A DNA stretch of 11,853 bases from an uncultured Actinomycetes bacterium. Lineage in GTDB: Bacteria; Actinomycetota; Actinomycetes; Nanopelagicales; Nanopelagicaceae. Location of the stretch: the NCBI GenBank assembly GCA_903827345.1, contig CAIKID010000137.1, forward strand, positions 1 to 11,853. Reading direction: 5' to 3'. The translations under genes and the position numbers were made by a program. Below the pieces are notes generated by a model, which saw nothing but the letters and a program-made list of their open reading frames with translations, searched no databases and had not been told where the DNA came from. Positions within the stretch are counted from its first letter, which is position 1. Each line of letters begins with the position of its first letter. Shown one piece after another: positions 1 to 6,896 of the stretch.

Positions 1-1206
1 CAGAGCGATCGCGATCGCTTCTTGAGCGAACCCGCAAAACGTATGGGTCGCACCGAATTTGCCCGTGACCGCGCCCGCATCATCCATTCCTTTGCGCTGC
101 GTCGCCTGGCCGCCAAGACACAGGTGGCAGTTCCTTGGCTCACCGACTTTCCACGCACCCGACTCTCGCACTCGCTGGAGTGTGCGCAGGTGGGCCGCGA
201 ATTGGGTTGGGCGCTAGGCGCTGATCCAGATCTGATGGAAGGTGCCTGTCTGGCACACGACATCGGCCACCCACCCTTTGGTCACAATGGTGAAGATGCT
301 CTCAACGCGGTCTCGCAAGAGTGCGGGGGATTTGAAGGCAACGCACAATCCTTCCGACTCTTGGTTCGACTAGAAGCGAAGACGGTCGATGAAGCGGGCC
401 GCTCTGTCGGACTCAATCTCACGCGCGCTTCGCTGGATGCAGCTACTAAGTACCCGTGGCCGCGCGCCGTTAATAATCGCAAGTTTGGTGTCTACGACGA
501 TGATCAAGCGGTCTTTGATTGGGTACGCATTGGCGCTCCTAAGGGTCGGCAGTCGATGGAAGCGCAGATCATGGATTGGTCTGACGATGTCGCATATAGC
601 GTGCATGATTTAGAAGATGCACTTGTTACCGGTCATGTCATGTTGCAAAACTTGAGTGCGGATCTACCTCAACTTTTCCAGGTTGCCCAAGGCACTTACA
701 TGAGCGATATGACTGAAGTTGAAGCACAAGCCGCGCTCGCAGATCTACAAGCTTTGTCGTGCTGGCCTATAAATTACGACGGTTCGCATCGCCACCTCGC
801 TCGCCTCAAAGATTTGGCTTCGCAATTGGTCGGACGCTTTGCGCTCGCTGCCGAAAGTGCGACGCGCGATCAATACGGCGATGGCCCACTCACACGTTAT
901 AACGCCAATCTTGTTGTGCCTCGCGCCCAGCGCATCGAAGTTGCCATTCTCAAATCGATCGCTACCTACTATGTAATTAACGCTGCCTCTTCCCAAGAGA
1001 GATATGCCGATCAGCAGATCATCATCAAAGAGCTGGTTGAGATGGTCTTGGCTCAGGCTCCGGCATCCCTAGAGTCCTTCTTCCTGGATGACTGGAATCT
1101 GGCAACCAATCACTCAGAACGGCTCCGCGTTGTTGTGGACCAGGTCGCTGCGCTCACCGATCCAGGCGCATATGCGCTTCACGCCAAATTGCAAAGCCTA
1201 AGATAG
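1..1206 (+). CDS. dgt: Deoxyguanosinetriphosphate triphosphohydrolase (dGTPase), 5' partial
   Basis: HD-superfamily dNTP triphosphohydrolase, hydrolysing dGTP (or dNTPs) to the nucleoside and triphosphate in the cytoplasm, so controlling dNTP pools. The frame is open from base 1 and the residues before the TTG at 22 read SDRDRF, which fits the usual family N-terminus before the conserved GRTEFARDRARIIHS segment. I therefore treat the gene as starting upstream of the window rather than at the TTG. Counting that Leu as 1, the HD metal ligands appear as His50 (RLSHSLE), His79-Asp80 (AHDIGHPPFGH) and the Asp188/189 pair (WSDDVAY); the family motif GGFEGNAQSFR follows the HD. It ends 5 bp before dnaG, a dgt-dnaG order common in Actinobacteria, so cotranscription is likely. 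Family identity is secure; the exact dNTP preference is not visible. Confidence 0.93.
   Translation, partial: QSDRDRFLSEPAKRMGRTEFARDRARIIHSFALRRLAAKTQVAVPWLTDFPRTRLSHSLECAQVGRELGWALGADPDLMEGACLAHDIGHPPFGHNGEDALNAVSQECGGFEGNAQSFRLLVRLEAKTVDEAGRSVGLNLTRASLDAATKYPWPRAVNNRKFGVYDDDQAVFDWVRIGAPKGRQSMEAQIMDWSDDVAYSVHDLEDALVTGHVMLQNLSADLPQLFQVAQGTYMSDMTEVEAQAALADLQALSCWPINYDGSHRHLARLKDLASQLVGRFALAAESATRDQYGDGPLTRYNANLVVPRAQRIEVAILKSIATYYVINAASSQERYADQQIIIKELVEMVLAQAPASLESFFLDDWNLATNHSERLRVVVDQVAALTDPGAYALHAKLQSLR
1199..1204 (+). promoter_or_regulatory. Candidate -10 box (TAAGAT) for a leaderless dnaG transcript
   Basis: TAAGAT fits TANNNT and ends 7 nt before the dnaG ATG, while no clear Shine-Dalgarno sequence is visible between the two genes. 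No good -35 box is seen. It would be an internal promoter inside the end of dgt. The claim rests mainly on the same spacing recurring at other genes in this window. Confidence 0.35.
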
Positions 1207-1211
1207 CCACC

Positions 1212-3038
1212 ATGGCCGGACGCATTAGAGACGAAGACGTAACCTACGTCCGCGAGCACACACCGATTGAAGATGTCGTCGGAGATTTCGTACAACTTAA
1301 AGGCGCTGGTGGGGGACAGAAGAAGGGTCTCTGCCCTTTCCATGACGAGAAGAGCCCTTCTTTTAATGTGACTCCTTCTAAAGGGTATTTCCACTGCTTT
1401 GGTTGTGGCGTTGGCGGAGATGTCATCAACTTCCTGATGAAATTAGAGCACCTCACCTTCACCGAGACGGTCGAACGCTTGGCCGAACGCATTGGTTATC
1501 AACTGCATTATGACTCCACTGGTCCATCTGCTGGAAGTGGCATCAATCGTTCGCGTTTGGTCGCTGCAAATACTGCGGCTGCCGCCTTCTATCGCGAACA
1601 GCTGGGGCTACCCGGCACCGCACAAGTCGGACGCGAATTCCTCACCGGACGCGGCTTTGATAAGACAGCGGCCGAACAATTTGGCGTTGGGTATGCGCCC
1701 GATGAGTGGGATGCGCTCTACAAGCATATGAGTGCGCTGGGCTATAAAGATGATGAACTCAACCTGGCGGGTCTGACCAAAGAGGGAAGCCGCGGTGGTT
1801 TAATCGATCGTTATCGCAATCGCTTGGTCTGGCCCATCAAAGATATCTCTGGTGACATTGTGGGATTTGGCGCCCGCAAACTTGCGAGTGATGATAAAGA
1901 TCAAGGTCCTAAATATTTAAATACATCTGAAACTCCGATTTATAAGAAGTCACAGATCTTGTACGGCCTGGATATGGCAAAGAAAGAGATCGCCAAGAAG
2001 CGCCAAGTCGTGATCGTTGAAGGCTATACCGATGTAATGGCTGCGCATCTGGCGGGCATCACTACAGCGGTAGCTACCTGTGGAACAGCTTTCGGCGATG
2101 ACCATATTCGCATCATCCGCCGCCTCTTGATGGATGATGATGCATTTAGAGGCGAAGTGATATTTACCTTCGACGGCGATGCCGCGGGACAGAAAGCCGC
2201 GCTGCGCGCCTTCGATGATGACCAGAAGTTTGTAGCGCAGACCTTTGTTGCAGTTGAACCATCGGGAATGGATCCCTGCGAACTACGCCAATCGGGCGGA
2301 GATCTTGCAGTGCGAGATCTGATCGCACGACGAGTTCCACTCTTTGAATTTGCGATGCGCAGCGTGATTAAGCAATACGATGTTGCTTCCGCTGAAGGTC
2401 GCGTGAGTGCGCTTAATCAAGTTGCTCCGCTCGTCGGAAAGATTCGCGATGCCTCCTTGCGCCCTGAATATATTCGCCTGGTGGCGGGATGGCTCGGCAT
2501 GGAAGTCGATACCGTCTCTGCCGCCGTAAAGCGCGTGGCGGGGAAGAGCAACACACCGCTTCCTGATGCACCGGCGATGGCGGTCAATCTCTCTGACCCA
2601 ATATTGATGTTGGAGCGCGAAGTTCTTAAAGCAAAATTACAGGCGAACGAGTTGGCTCCCCAGTGGGTTGATATCGAGGCCAATGCATTTACTTATCCAC
2701 CTTATGCAGCGGTGCGCGCCAAGATCGATTCGCTGCCTGATATGAATATCTCTTCACTTCTCGACCGAACTGAAGATGAGAATCTGCGTGGTCTGCTGAC
2801 TGAGTTGATCGTGGAGCCCATTCGAACCGATGGTGAAGTCTCGGAGCGCTATGTAGCCAGCATTATTGCCCGGCTGCGCGAGGTCGGTTTGAGCCGCGAT
2901 ATCGCTGAGATTAAATCGACCCTGCAACGGATCAATCCGGTCGATGAGGCCGAGCGATATACCGAGATCTTTGGGGCGCTGGTGGCCAAAGAGGCGCAGA
3001 GGCGAGCCCAGAAGGACCTTGCGATAGGGGATCTATGA
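1212..3038 (+). CDS. dnaG: DNA primase DnaG
   Basis: Synthesises RNA primers for the leading and lagging strands at the replication fork, acting with the replicative helicase DnaB. The protein is 608 aa, normal for the family. The N-terminal CHC2 zinc-binding domain carries Cys41, His44, Cys62 and Cys65 (CPFH...HCFGC). The catalytic core (about 115-260) contains the RNRLVWPIKD and GFGARKL segments. The TOPRIM domain follows with Glu270 (VIVEGYTDV) and Asp321/Asp323 (FTFDGDAAGQ) as metal-binding acidic residues. The C-terminal part (about 460-608) is variable and helical, as expected for the helicase-binding domain. The ATG lies 5 bp after dgt, without an obvious Shine-Dalgarno sequence; translation may be coupled or leaderless. 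All key residues are present. Confidence 0.98.
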   Translation: MAGRIRDEDVTYVREHTPIEDVVGDFVQLKGAGGGQKKGLCPFHDEKSPSFNVTPSKGYFHCFGCGVGGDVINFLMKLEHLTFTETVERLAERIGYQLHYDSTGPSAGSGINRSRLVAANTAAAAFYREQLGLPGTAQVGREFLTGRGFDKTAAEQFGVGYAPDEWDALYKHMSALGYKDDELNLAGLTKEGSRGGLIDRYRNRLVWPIKDISGDIVGFGARKLASDDKDQGPKYLNTSETPIYKKSQILYGLDMAKKEIAKKRQVVIVEGYTDVMAAHLAGITTAVATCGTAFGDDHIRIIRRLLMDDDAFRGEVIFTFDGDAAGQKAALRAFDDDQKFVAQTFVAVEPSGMDPCELRQSGGDLAVRDLIARRVPLFEFAMRSVIKQYDVASAEGRVSALNQVAPLVGKIRDASLRPEYIRLVAGWLGMEVDTVSAAVKRVAGKSNTPLPDAPAMAVNLSDPILMLEREVLKAKLQANELAPQWVDIEANAFTYPPYAAVRAKIDSLPDMNISSLLDRTEDENLRGLLTELIVEPIRTDGEVSERYVASIIARLREVGLSRDIAEIKSTLQRINPVDEAERYTEIFGALVAKEAQRRAQKDLAIGDL

Positions 3039-3059
3039 TTTAGCCAAATCGCGGGATCT

Positions 3060-3068
3060 TGCTAAGAT
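3060..3068 (+). promoter_or_regulatory. Candidate extended -10 promoter of tRNA-Asn (TGCTAAGAT)
   Basis: TGC-TAAGAT reads as an extended -10 element (TGN-TANNNT) between dnaG and the tRNA. It would place transcription start near 3075, about 16 nt before the mature tRNA 5' end. The -35 region (near 3039-3044, TTTAGC) matches the consensus only weakly. This is inferred from pattern alone. Confidence 0.42.
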
Positions 3069-3090
3069 TCCCTCTCTAGGTGCCAAATAT

Positions 3091-3163
3091 TCCCTGATAG
3101 CTCAATTGGCAGAGCAGTCGACTGTTAATCGACAGGTTCTTGGTTCGAGTCCAAGTCAGGGAG
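3091..3163 (+). tRNA. tRNA-Asn (anticodon GTT)
   Basis: A complete cloverleaf can be drawn. The acceptor stem TCCCTGA (3091-3097) pairs with TCAGGGA (3156-3162), with G at 3163 as the discriminator base usual for tRNA-Asn. The anticodon stem GTCGA (3117-3121) pairs with TCGAC (3129-3133) around the loop CTGTTAA, giving anticodon GTT at 3124-3126. The D arm (AGCTCAATTGGCAGAGC) and T arm (GGTTCGAGTCC) are standard. CCA is not encoded after the discriminator base. The gene sits alone between dnaG and the DoxX-Rieske gene, with no attachment-site duplication or integrase visible here. Confidence 0.97.
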
Positions 3164-3216
3164 CTTCCGCTTCAGCAGAGATTTTTAAGGTTGGCTCGGT
3201 ATGCTCAGCGCACACC

Positions 3217-3223
3217 GAAGGGA
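3217..3223 (+). promoter_or_regulatory. Ribosome binding site deciding the DoxX-Rieske start
   Basis: GAAGGGA lies just upstream of the ATG at 3228, with the AAGG core 6 nt away. The alternative ATG at 3201 has only AAGG at 3187-3190, about 10 nt away, and would add nine residues that look unlike the family. The site favours the start at 3228. Confidence 0.6.
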
Positions 3224-3227
3224 CACC

Positions 3228-4106
3228 ATGGCTCGCTTTTCTACCGCTGACACTTGGCGCACACAATCAACAGGCACACGGGTACTCCGCCTCATGCTGG
3301 GCGGCACCTGGCTCTATGGCGGCCTGCAGAAGGCATCTGACGCTCAATTCTTCAATAAGGCTTCGACAGGCTATATCGGTGCCCAGATTACGGGCTTCGC
3401 CAAGAACTCTCCGCTCTCCTTCATCTTGAAGCACATGATCTCCCACGCCGCGCTTGCGGGTTGGATGATCCTGCTCGGTGAAATTGCCATTGGCTTAGCA
3501 GTCCTCAGCGGCGTCGCGCTCCAAGCTGCCATCATCGCCGGCGCAGGAGTATCAACCATTTTGTGGTTGTCGGTTACCTGGCATGTACACCCTTATTTCC
3601 TGGGATCAGATACCGCATATCTTGTTATGTGGATCGCGCTCTTCTTCTTGGTTCGCAAAGAGGCGGCCCCGCGTGCGCGAAAGAGTCCAATTCCTAACCT
3701 GACCGACCGTCGCGAAGTTATGCGCATCATTGGTGTTGGCACAACTGCAGTAATCGCAGCGCTCGCTGCTGGTGGATTGAAGAAGTCGATTCCAGTTCCA
3801 ACAGCGGGAAACAAGATCGTTGCCTTGTCAGCCTTTCCAGTTGGATCAACTATGCAGTTCACCGCACCCGATGGAAACCCAGCTTTCCTATTTAGAACAA
3901 AGGTTGGAGTATTTGCCTACTCTGCAGTTTGCACCCACCAAGGTTGCACTCTGGGATACAACCCATCGGCAAATAGCCTCGATTGCCCGTGCCACGGTAG
4001 TACATTTGATGTAGCCAACGGCGGCGCGGTGCTCGGTGGACCAGCTCCAGCACCACTTCCTACATACAAGGTTGCTATAAGTGGCGACGCGATTGTGACG
4101 GTATAA
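3228..4106 (+). CDS. DoxX-like membrane domain fused to a Rieske [2Fe-2S] domain
   Basis: A 292-aa inner-membrane protein. Residues about 15-145 form a DoxX/DoxD-like four-helix membrane domain (the GGTWLYGGLQK segment, then helices near 72-96, 98-115 and 126-142). Residues 160-182 read DRREVMRII followed by a hydrophobic Ala-rich stretch, resembling a twin-arginine (Tat) signal-anchor. Residues 195-292 are a Rieske domain: Cys235-x-His237 and Cys253-x-x-His256 are the cluster ligands, with Cys240 and Cys255 placed for the usual disulfide. Topology would put the Rieske domain outside the cytoplasmic membrane, as in actinobacterial QcrA, where helices are Sec-inserted and the last is moved by Tat. 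The likely role is electron transfer, with a quinone or thiol/thiosulfate donor possible from the DoxD relationship; the substrate is unknown. The ACT gene follows after 2 bp. Confidence 0.85.
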   Translation: MARFSTADTWRTQSTGTRVLRLMLGGTWLYGGLQKASDAQFFNKASTGYIGAQITGFAKNSPLSFILKHMISHAALAGWMILLGEIAIGLAVLSGVALQAAIIAGAGVSTILWLSVTWHVHPYFLGSDTAYLVMWIALFFLVRKEAAPRARKSPIPNLTDRREVMRIIGVGTTAVIAALAAGGLKKSIPVPTAGNKIVALSAFPVGSTMQFTAPDGNPAFLFRTKVGVFAYSAVCTHQGCTLGYNPSANSLDCPCHGSTFDVANGGAVLGGPAPAPLPTYKVAISGDAIVTV

Positions 4107-4108
4107 AA

Positions 4109-4348
4109 GTGGCTATATTTAAATTGCAGATCGCTCTTCCAGATCGCCCCGGTTCGCTAGGTGCGGTTGCATCCGCTATCGGCTTCGCCGGCGGAGATAT
4201 TCGCTCGCTTGTAACGGTGCGCACCGAAGATGGAAAGGGAGTCGACGATATTACAGTCGCCATTCCTGGCAACGATCCAACTGACTTACTTGAGGTACTT
4301 AACGCAATCGGTGGAGTTGAAGTTCGCTCTATCGAGCCTGCGATTTAA
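4109..4348 (+). CDS. Small ACT-domain protein
   Basis: A 79-aa protein that is almost entirely one ACT domain, the ligand-binding module usually sensing amino acids. The typical first loop and helix are visible at residues 11-25 (PDRPGSLGAVASAIG), followed by the GGDI turn (28-31) and strands to ELR-like VEVRSIEP at the end. No catalytic or DNA-binding domain is attached, so it would act by binding a ligand and possibly a partner enzyme. It starts with GTG 2 bp after the DoxX-Rieske stop, so translation is probably coupled. Its last 20 bp overlap the end of galE on the other strand. The ligand cannot be read from the sequence. Confidence 0.8.
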   Translation: MAIFKLQIALPDRPGSLGAVASAIGFAGGDIRSLVTVRTEDGKGVDDITVAIPGNDPTDLLEVLNAIGGVEVRSIEPAI

Positions 4349-5276
4349 CCGTATCGCTAATCATCATCTCAAGGTCTCGGGTGGGTTGCCATCCGAGCAG
4401 AGATTTCGCTTTAACAATGGATGCGACCAGGCTTGCTGGATCACCAGCACGGCGTGGACTTTCAACCGCGGGAACTGTTCGCCCTAAAACCTTTGCAGCT
4501 ACCGAAATAACTTCACGAACGGAATAACCGCCACCGCTACCAAGGTTTACGATCTCGTGCACGTGGGGCTTAAGAGCACCGAGCGCCAATATATGTGCTT
4601 CGATCAAATCAAGAACATGCACGTAGTCGCGGATGCAAGTTCCGTCTTTGGTATCCCAATCAGTGCCGAATATTTTGAGCGGGTTTGCTTCTGTAGCGCG
4701 TAGAACCAGCGGGATTAGGTGCGTCTCTGGGTTGTGGCGTTCGGCCAACCAGCCATTCGTTGATTCGTATGCACCCGCAACGTTGAAATAACGGAGCGAA
4801 ATAGCGCTAATTCCACGTGCGCTGATCATCTTGTCGATCGCCAGTTTTGATGCACCATAGGGATTAGTGGGAGCAGTAGCTGACTCTTCAGTAATGGGAT
4901 CATCAACAGGCTGGCCATAGGTGGCGGCCGATGAAGAGAATACGATGCGATCGATACCGTGAATCGCCATTGCATCCAGCAAATTCTGCGTGCCATCAAC
5001 ATTGACGTGGTGATAGAGATCGGGCTTTTCTACCGATTCGCCGACAAGTGACTTGCCTGCGAAGTGAATGACTGCTTCGCACCCGGCTAGCGCATTGCGC
5101 AGCGCATCTGGATCTAAGAGCGAGCCCTCGACAAAGGTGGCGCGGGGATCGACCGCATCGGCATGGCCCATGGAGAGATCATCGAATACGACGACTTCAT
5201 ATCCGCGCTCGACCAAAATTGCTACTGCGGTTGATCCAACATAGCCCGCTCCACCAGTTACCAAAATTCTCGACAT
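4329..5276 (-). CDS. galE: UDP-glucose 4-epimerase
   Basis: Short-chain dehydrogenase/reductase-type epimerase interconverting UDP-glucose and UDP-galactose with bound NAD, feeding galactose metabolism and synthesis of cell-surface glycans. The 315-aa protein has the Rossmann motif GGAGYVG (8-14), the acidic end of the second strand (FDDLS, 31-35), the catalytic Ser/Thr segment SSSAATYG (114-121) and YGASK (Tyr140, Lys144). LRYFNVAGAY (161-170) and the IRDYVHVLDL segment are typical of GalE. It starts 15 bp after the lysozyme stop, so it is probably the last gene of that run, although a TANNNT box also lies before its start. It ends inside the convergent ACT gene. Assignment is strong; a related hexose epimerase specificity cannot be excluded. 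Confidence 0.93.
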   Translation of the reverse strand: MSRILVTGGAGYVGSTAVAILVERGYEVVVFDDLSMGHADAVDPRATFVEGSLLDPDALRNALAGCEAVIHFAGKSLVGESVEKPDLYHHVNVDGTQNLLDAMAIHGIDRIVFSSSAATYGQPVDDPITEESATAPTNPYGASKLAIDKMISARGISAISLRYFNVAGAYESTNGWLAERHNPETHLIPLVLRATEANPLKIFGTDWDTKDGTCIRDYVHVLDLIEAHILALGALKPHVHEIVNLGSGGGYSVREVISVAAKVLGRTVPAVESPRRAGDPASLVASIVKAKSLLGWQPTRDLEMMISDTVKSQAR

Positions 5277-5283
5277 AGAACGA

Positions 5284-5289
5284 AGCCTA
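5284..5289 (-). promoter_or_regulatory. Weak candidate -10 box for galE (TAGGCT)
   Basis: On the minus strand TAGGCT fits TANNNT and ends 7 nt before the galE ATG at 5276. No convincing -35 box or Shine-Dalgarno sequence is seen. It may be chance, since galE can also be read through from the lysozyme gene 15 bp upstream. Confidence 0.25.
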
Positions 5290-5291
5290 CT

Positions 5292-6605
5292 TTAATTACG
5301 GATTTGCCCTGCGCAGCTGTCGACTGGAGCTGGCTTTGGAGAGGAGGTGGGCGAAGGTTTTGCGGGGGCGGAATTTATTGGACTAGGTGTCGGGGAAGGG
5401 GCTTGGTCAACGGTAAATACGACAGGGATTTGTGCGGCAGCTTCTGTGCCACTGGGATCGGTGAAATTAATCGTTCCAACGTAATTTCCCGCAGGCAGAT
5501 TGGTAATTTTCACGAGCCACGATCCTGATGAATTTCGGGTGATTGATTGAATTCCAGGGCTCATCATCGTCGAAGCGGGAACATAACTCACGCTGCCGGT
5601 CACCACGGGGGTGGCATTGGGGCGAACCACGTTGACATAGAAGAGGACCGGATCGTTTGTTGTCCCGGCCGATTGTGCAGTGATGGATATCGCGGTCGGT
5701 TCGTTGAAGGGCAACATCTGGTTGCTATCGGGTTGCCAGAGCCCGCGAACTAACTTCAAGAAATCGTTATTGTTTCCGAAGAAGACATTGAGATCCACTC
5801 GCGTTCCTGGCACTCCGTACTTACCAGCGATTCCACACGAGGTGTACTGCCAGATCTGCCACTGCGTCGTGCAATCTTGGTTGGTCCAGGAATCGGCGTA
5901 ACAACCGACAGTTTTAGAATTTGGTTGCGCGGTGGTGATTGCGGGATTGATTGAATAATGGGCTAGCCAGAGTGGATATTGGCGAAGGGCTGCCGAACGC
6001 GACATCGCAGTTTCTAAGAATTGCGGATAGCTATAAACAAATGGCTTGCGACCAGTAGCCGCAGCCACGGTATCGAGCCAGGTCTGCGCCCACAAAGTTA
6101 CGTTGGCCATTGATGCATAGCGGGAGCAATTACCATGTGTGACGAGAATGCAGTTCTTCTCTAAATCGAGGGCGACCGGCAAATCGCGTCTTCCATAACC
6201 ACCGAGTGACGCGATTCGCCAAATAACTTTCTGCGCCTGCGCCTTAGCATCCTTGATTACCGTCGCCTTGTCGCTGGCGTTGGGAAGGGTGGCAAAGTAA
6301 TAAAACGAGGTGTAGATGCTGGCCGCATGGGCAGCTAGCCGATCAGGGACCATATATTTGACGGCCTGGGCATCGTTTGCATCAATGGTGTCGCCGCCCT
6401 TGATGATGACAAAACGAATTCCGGCTGCATACATTTTCTTGAAGTTGATAGCTGCATTGCCTGGATGTTGGTAATAACTAATATCCATACCGTGGATGCG
6501 ACTTCCTGGTCCCAGGGCATCTATCTTGGCGGGAGTAGTTACGGCAGATGCCACATTGCCGACCAGGGCTAAAGCCATGGCGATGGCCAAAATCGAGCGT
6601 TTCAT
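5292..6605 (-). CDS. Secreted GH25 lysozyme with Ig-like domain and Pro/Ser/Thr tail
   Basis: Predicted N-acetylmuramidase of glycoside hydrolase family 25, cleaving the peptidoglycan glycan chain outside the membrane. A Sec signal peptide covers residues 1-21 (hydrophobic core 5-16, cleavage after ASA). The catalytic domain (about 36-285) has the family's DISYYQH (Asp41), LDLE (Asp147, Glu149) and WQIWQYTS segments and the closing RVDLNVF. Residues about 300-400 form an Ig-like beta domain (VTGSVSYVP, PAGNYVGTINFTD). The last 35 residues are a Pro/Ser/Thr tail ending DSCAGQIRN; no LPXTG signal or hydrophobic anchor is present. Six further Cys in the catalytic domain could form disulfides. 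Its ATG overlaps the stop of the 89-aa gene (ATGA), showing translational coupling. It could serve cell-wall remodelling or lysis of other cells; the sequence does not decide. Confidence 0.9.
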   Translation of the reverse strand: MKRSILAIAMALALVGNVASAVTTPAKIDALGPGSRIHGMDISYYQHPGNAAINFKKMYAAGIRFVIIKGGDTIDANDAQAVKYMVPDRLAAHAASIYTSFYYFATLPNASDKATVIKDAKAQAQKVIWRIASLGGYGRRDLPVALDLEKNCILVTHGNCSRYASMANVTLWAQTWLDTVAAATGRKPFVYSYPQFLETAMSRSAALRQYPLWLAHYSINPAITTAQPNSKTVGCYADSWTNQDCTTQWQIWQYTSCGIAGKYGVPGTRVDLNVFFGNNNDFLKLVRGLWQPDSNQMLPFNEPTAISITAQSAGTTNDPVLFYVNVVRPNATPVVTGSVSYVPASTMMSPGIQSITRNSSGSWLVKITNLPAGNYVGTINFTDPSGTEAAAQIPVVFTVDQAPSPTPSPINSAPAKPSPTSSPKPAPVDSCAGQIRN

Positions 6606-6871
6606 ACTTCAAGAATCTCGAGCGACTCTTTGAACACCTCGTGGATCTTCTCGTGAAGTAGCGCAAGGTGACGTGGGTTTCGAGCAATAGAAAAATTGTG
6701 ATCTCCGCCGAATTTCTGGGCATCGCTGAAGTTGATGATCAAGACTCCAGCATCAACAGAGACTATGCGCGCATCGAAGTAAGCCAGCCAAGCGATGCGA
6801 TCGGCATCGAGAACGGCATCGAGAACCTCGTTCCAACGAGATTTAACCTCTTCGACTGTAAGCGCTGACAT
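6602..6871 (-). CDS. Small protein resembling the C-terminal domain of DNA polymerase III tau
   Basis: An 89-aa soluble protein with no signal peptide. Its pattern, EEVKSRWNEVLDAV, then RIAWLAYFDARIVSVDAGVLIINF, then a GGDHN turn and a closing helix (LHEKIHEVFKESLEI), resembles the C-terminal domain of DnaX (tau), which typically reads VR-x2-WP-x-VL-x-AV followed by a strand pair and a helix. Here the domain stands alone, without the AAA+ part. Tau's C-terminal domain contacts the polymerase alpha subunit, so it could modulate the replisome, but that is inference. An in-frame TGA two codons upstream fixes the start near the ATG at 6871. The gene lies 25 bp after the MFS stop and overlaps the lysozyme start by ATGA. 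The resemblance is from memory of the family; a different small-protein family is possible. Confidence 0.55.
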   Translation of the reverse strand: MSALTVEEVKSRWNEVLDAVLDADRIAWLAYFDARIVSVDAGVLIINFSDAQKFGGDHNFSIARNPRHLALLHEKIHEVFKESLEILEV

Positions 6872-6877
6872 ACCTCA

Positions 6878-6883
6878 ACAATA
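6878..6883 (-). promoter_or_regulatory. Candidate -10 box (TATTGT) for a leaderless 89-aa gene
   Basis: TATTGT on the minus strand ends exactly 6 nt before the ATG at 6871, the spacing expected if transcription starts at the start codon. The nearby GAGG is only 1 nt from the ATG, too close to work as a Shine-Dalgarno sequence. The -35 region is poor. It lies in the 25-bp gap after the MFS gene. Confidence 0.4.
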
Positions 6884-6896
6884 AAGCAAAGAGCGA

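Noticed and set aside
4..19. Perfect 16-bp palindrome AGCGATCGCGATCGCT, containing the GCGATCGC (HIP1-like) word twice.
   Set aside because: It lies inside the dgt reading frame (coding SDRDR), the word is not repeated elsewhere in the window as far as I can see, and no cyanobacterial origin is suggested by the genes.
22..24. TTG as the dgt start codon.
   Set aside because: The frame stays open to base 1 with family-like residues before it, and no Shine-Dalgarno sequence precedes it; the gene is better read as 5' partial.
1206..1215. GCCACCATGG around the dnaG start looks like a eukaryotic Kozak consensus.
   Set aside because: The surroundings are plainly bacterial; this is a coincidence.
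3091..3163. tRNA-Asn as an integration site for a genomic island.
   Set aside because: No integrase, no repeated tRNA 3' end, and ordinary genes follow directly.
3164..3200. Possible terminator after tRNA-Asn (run of T at 3182-3186).
   Set aside because: No stable hairpin could be paired before the T run.
3201..3227. Upstream ATG at 3201 for the DoxX-Rieske gene.
   Set aside because: Poorer ribosome binding site spacing, and the nine added residues do not resemble the family; GAAGGGA supports 3228.
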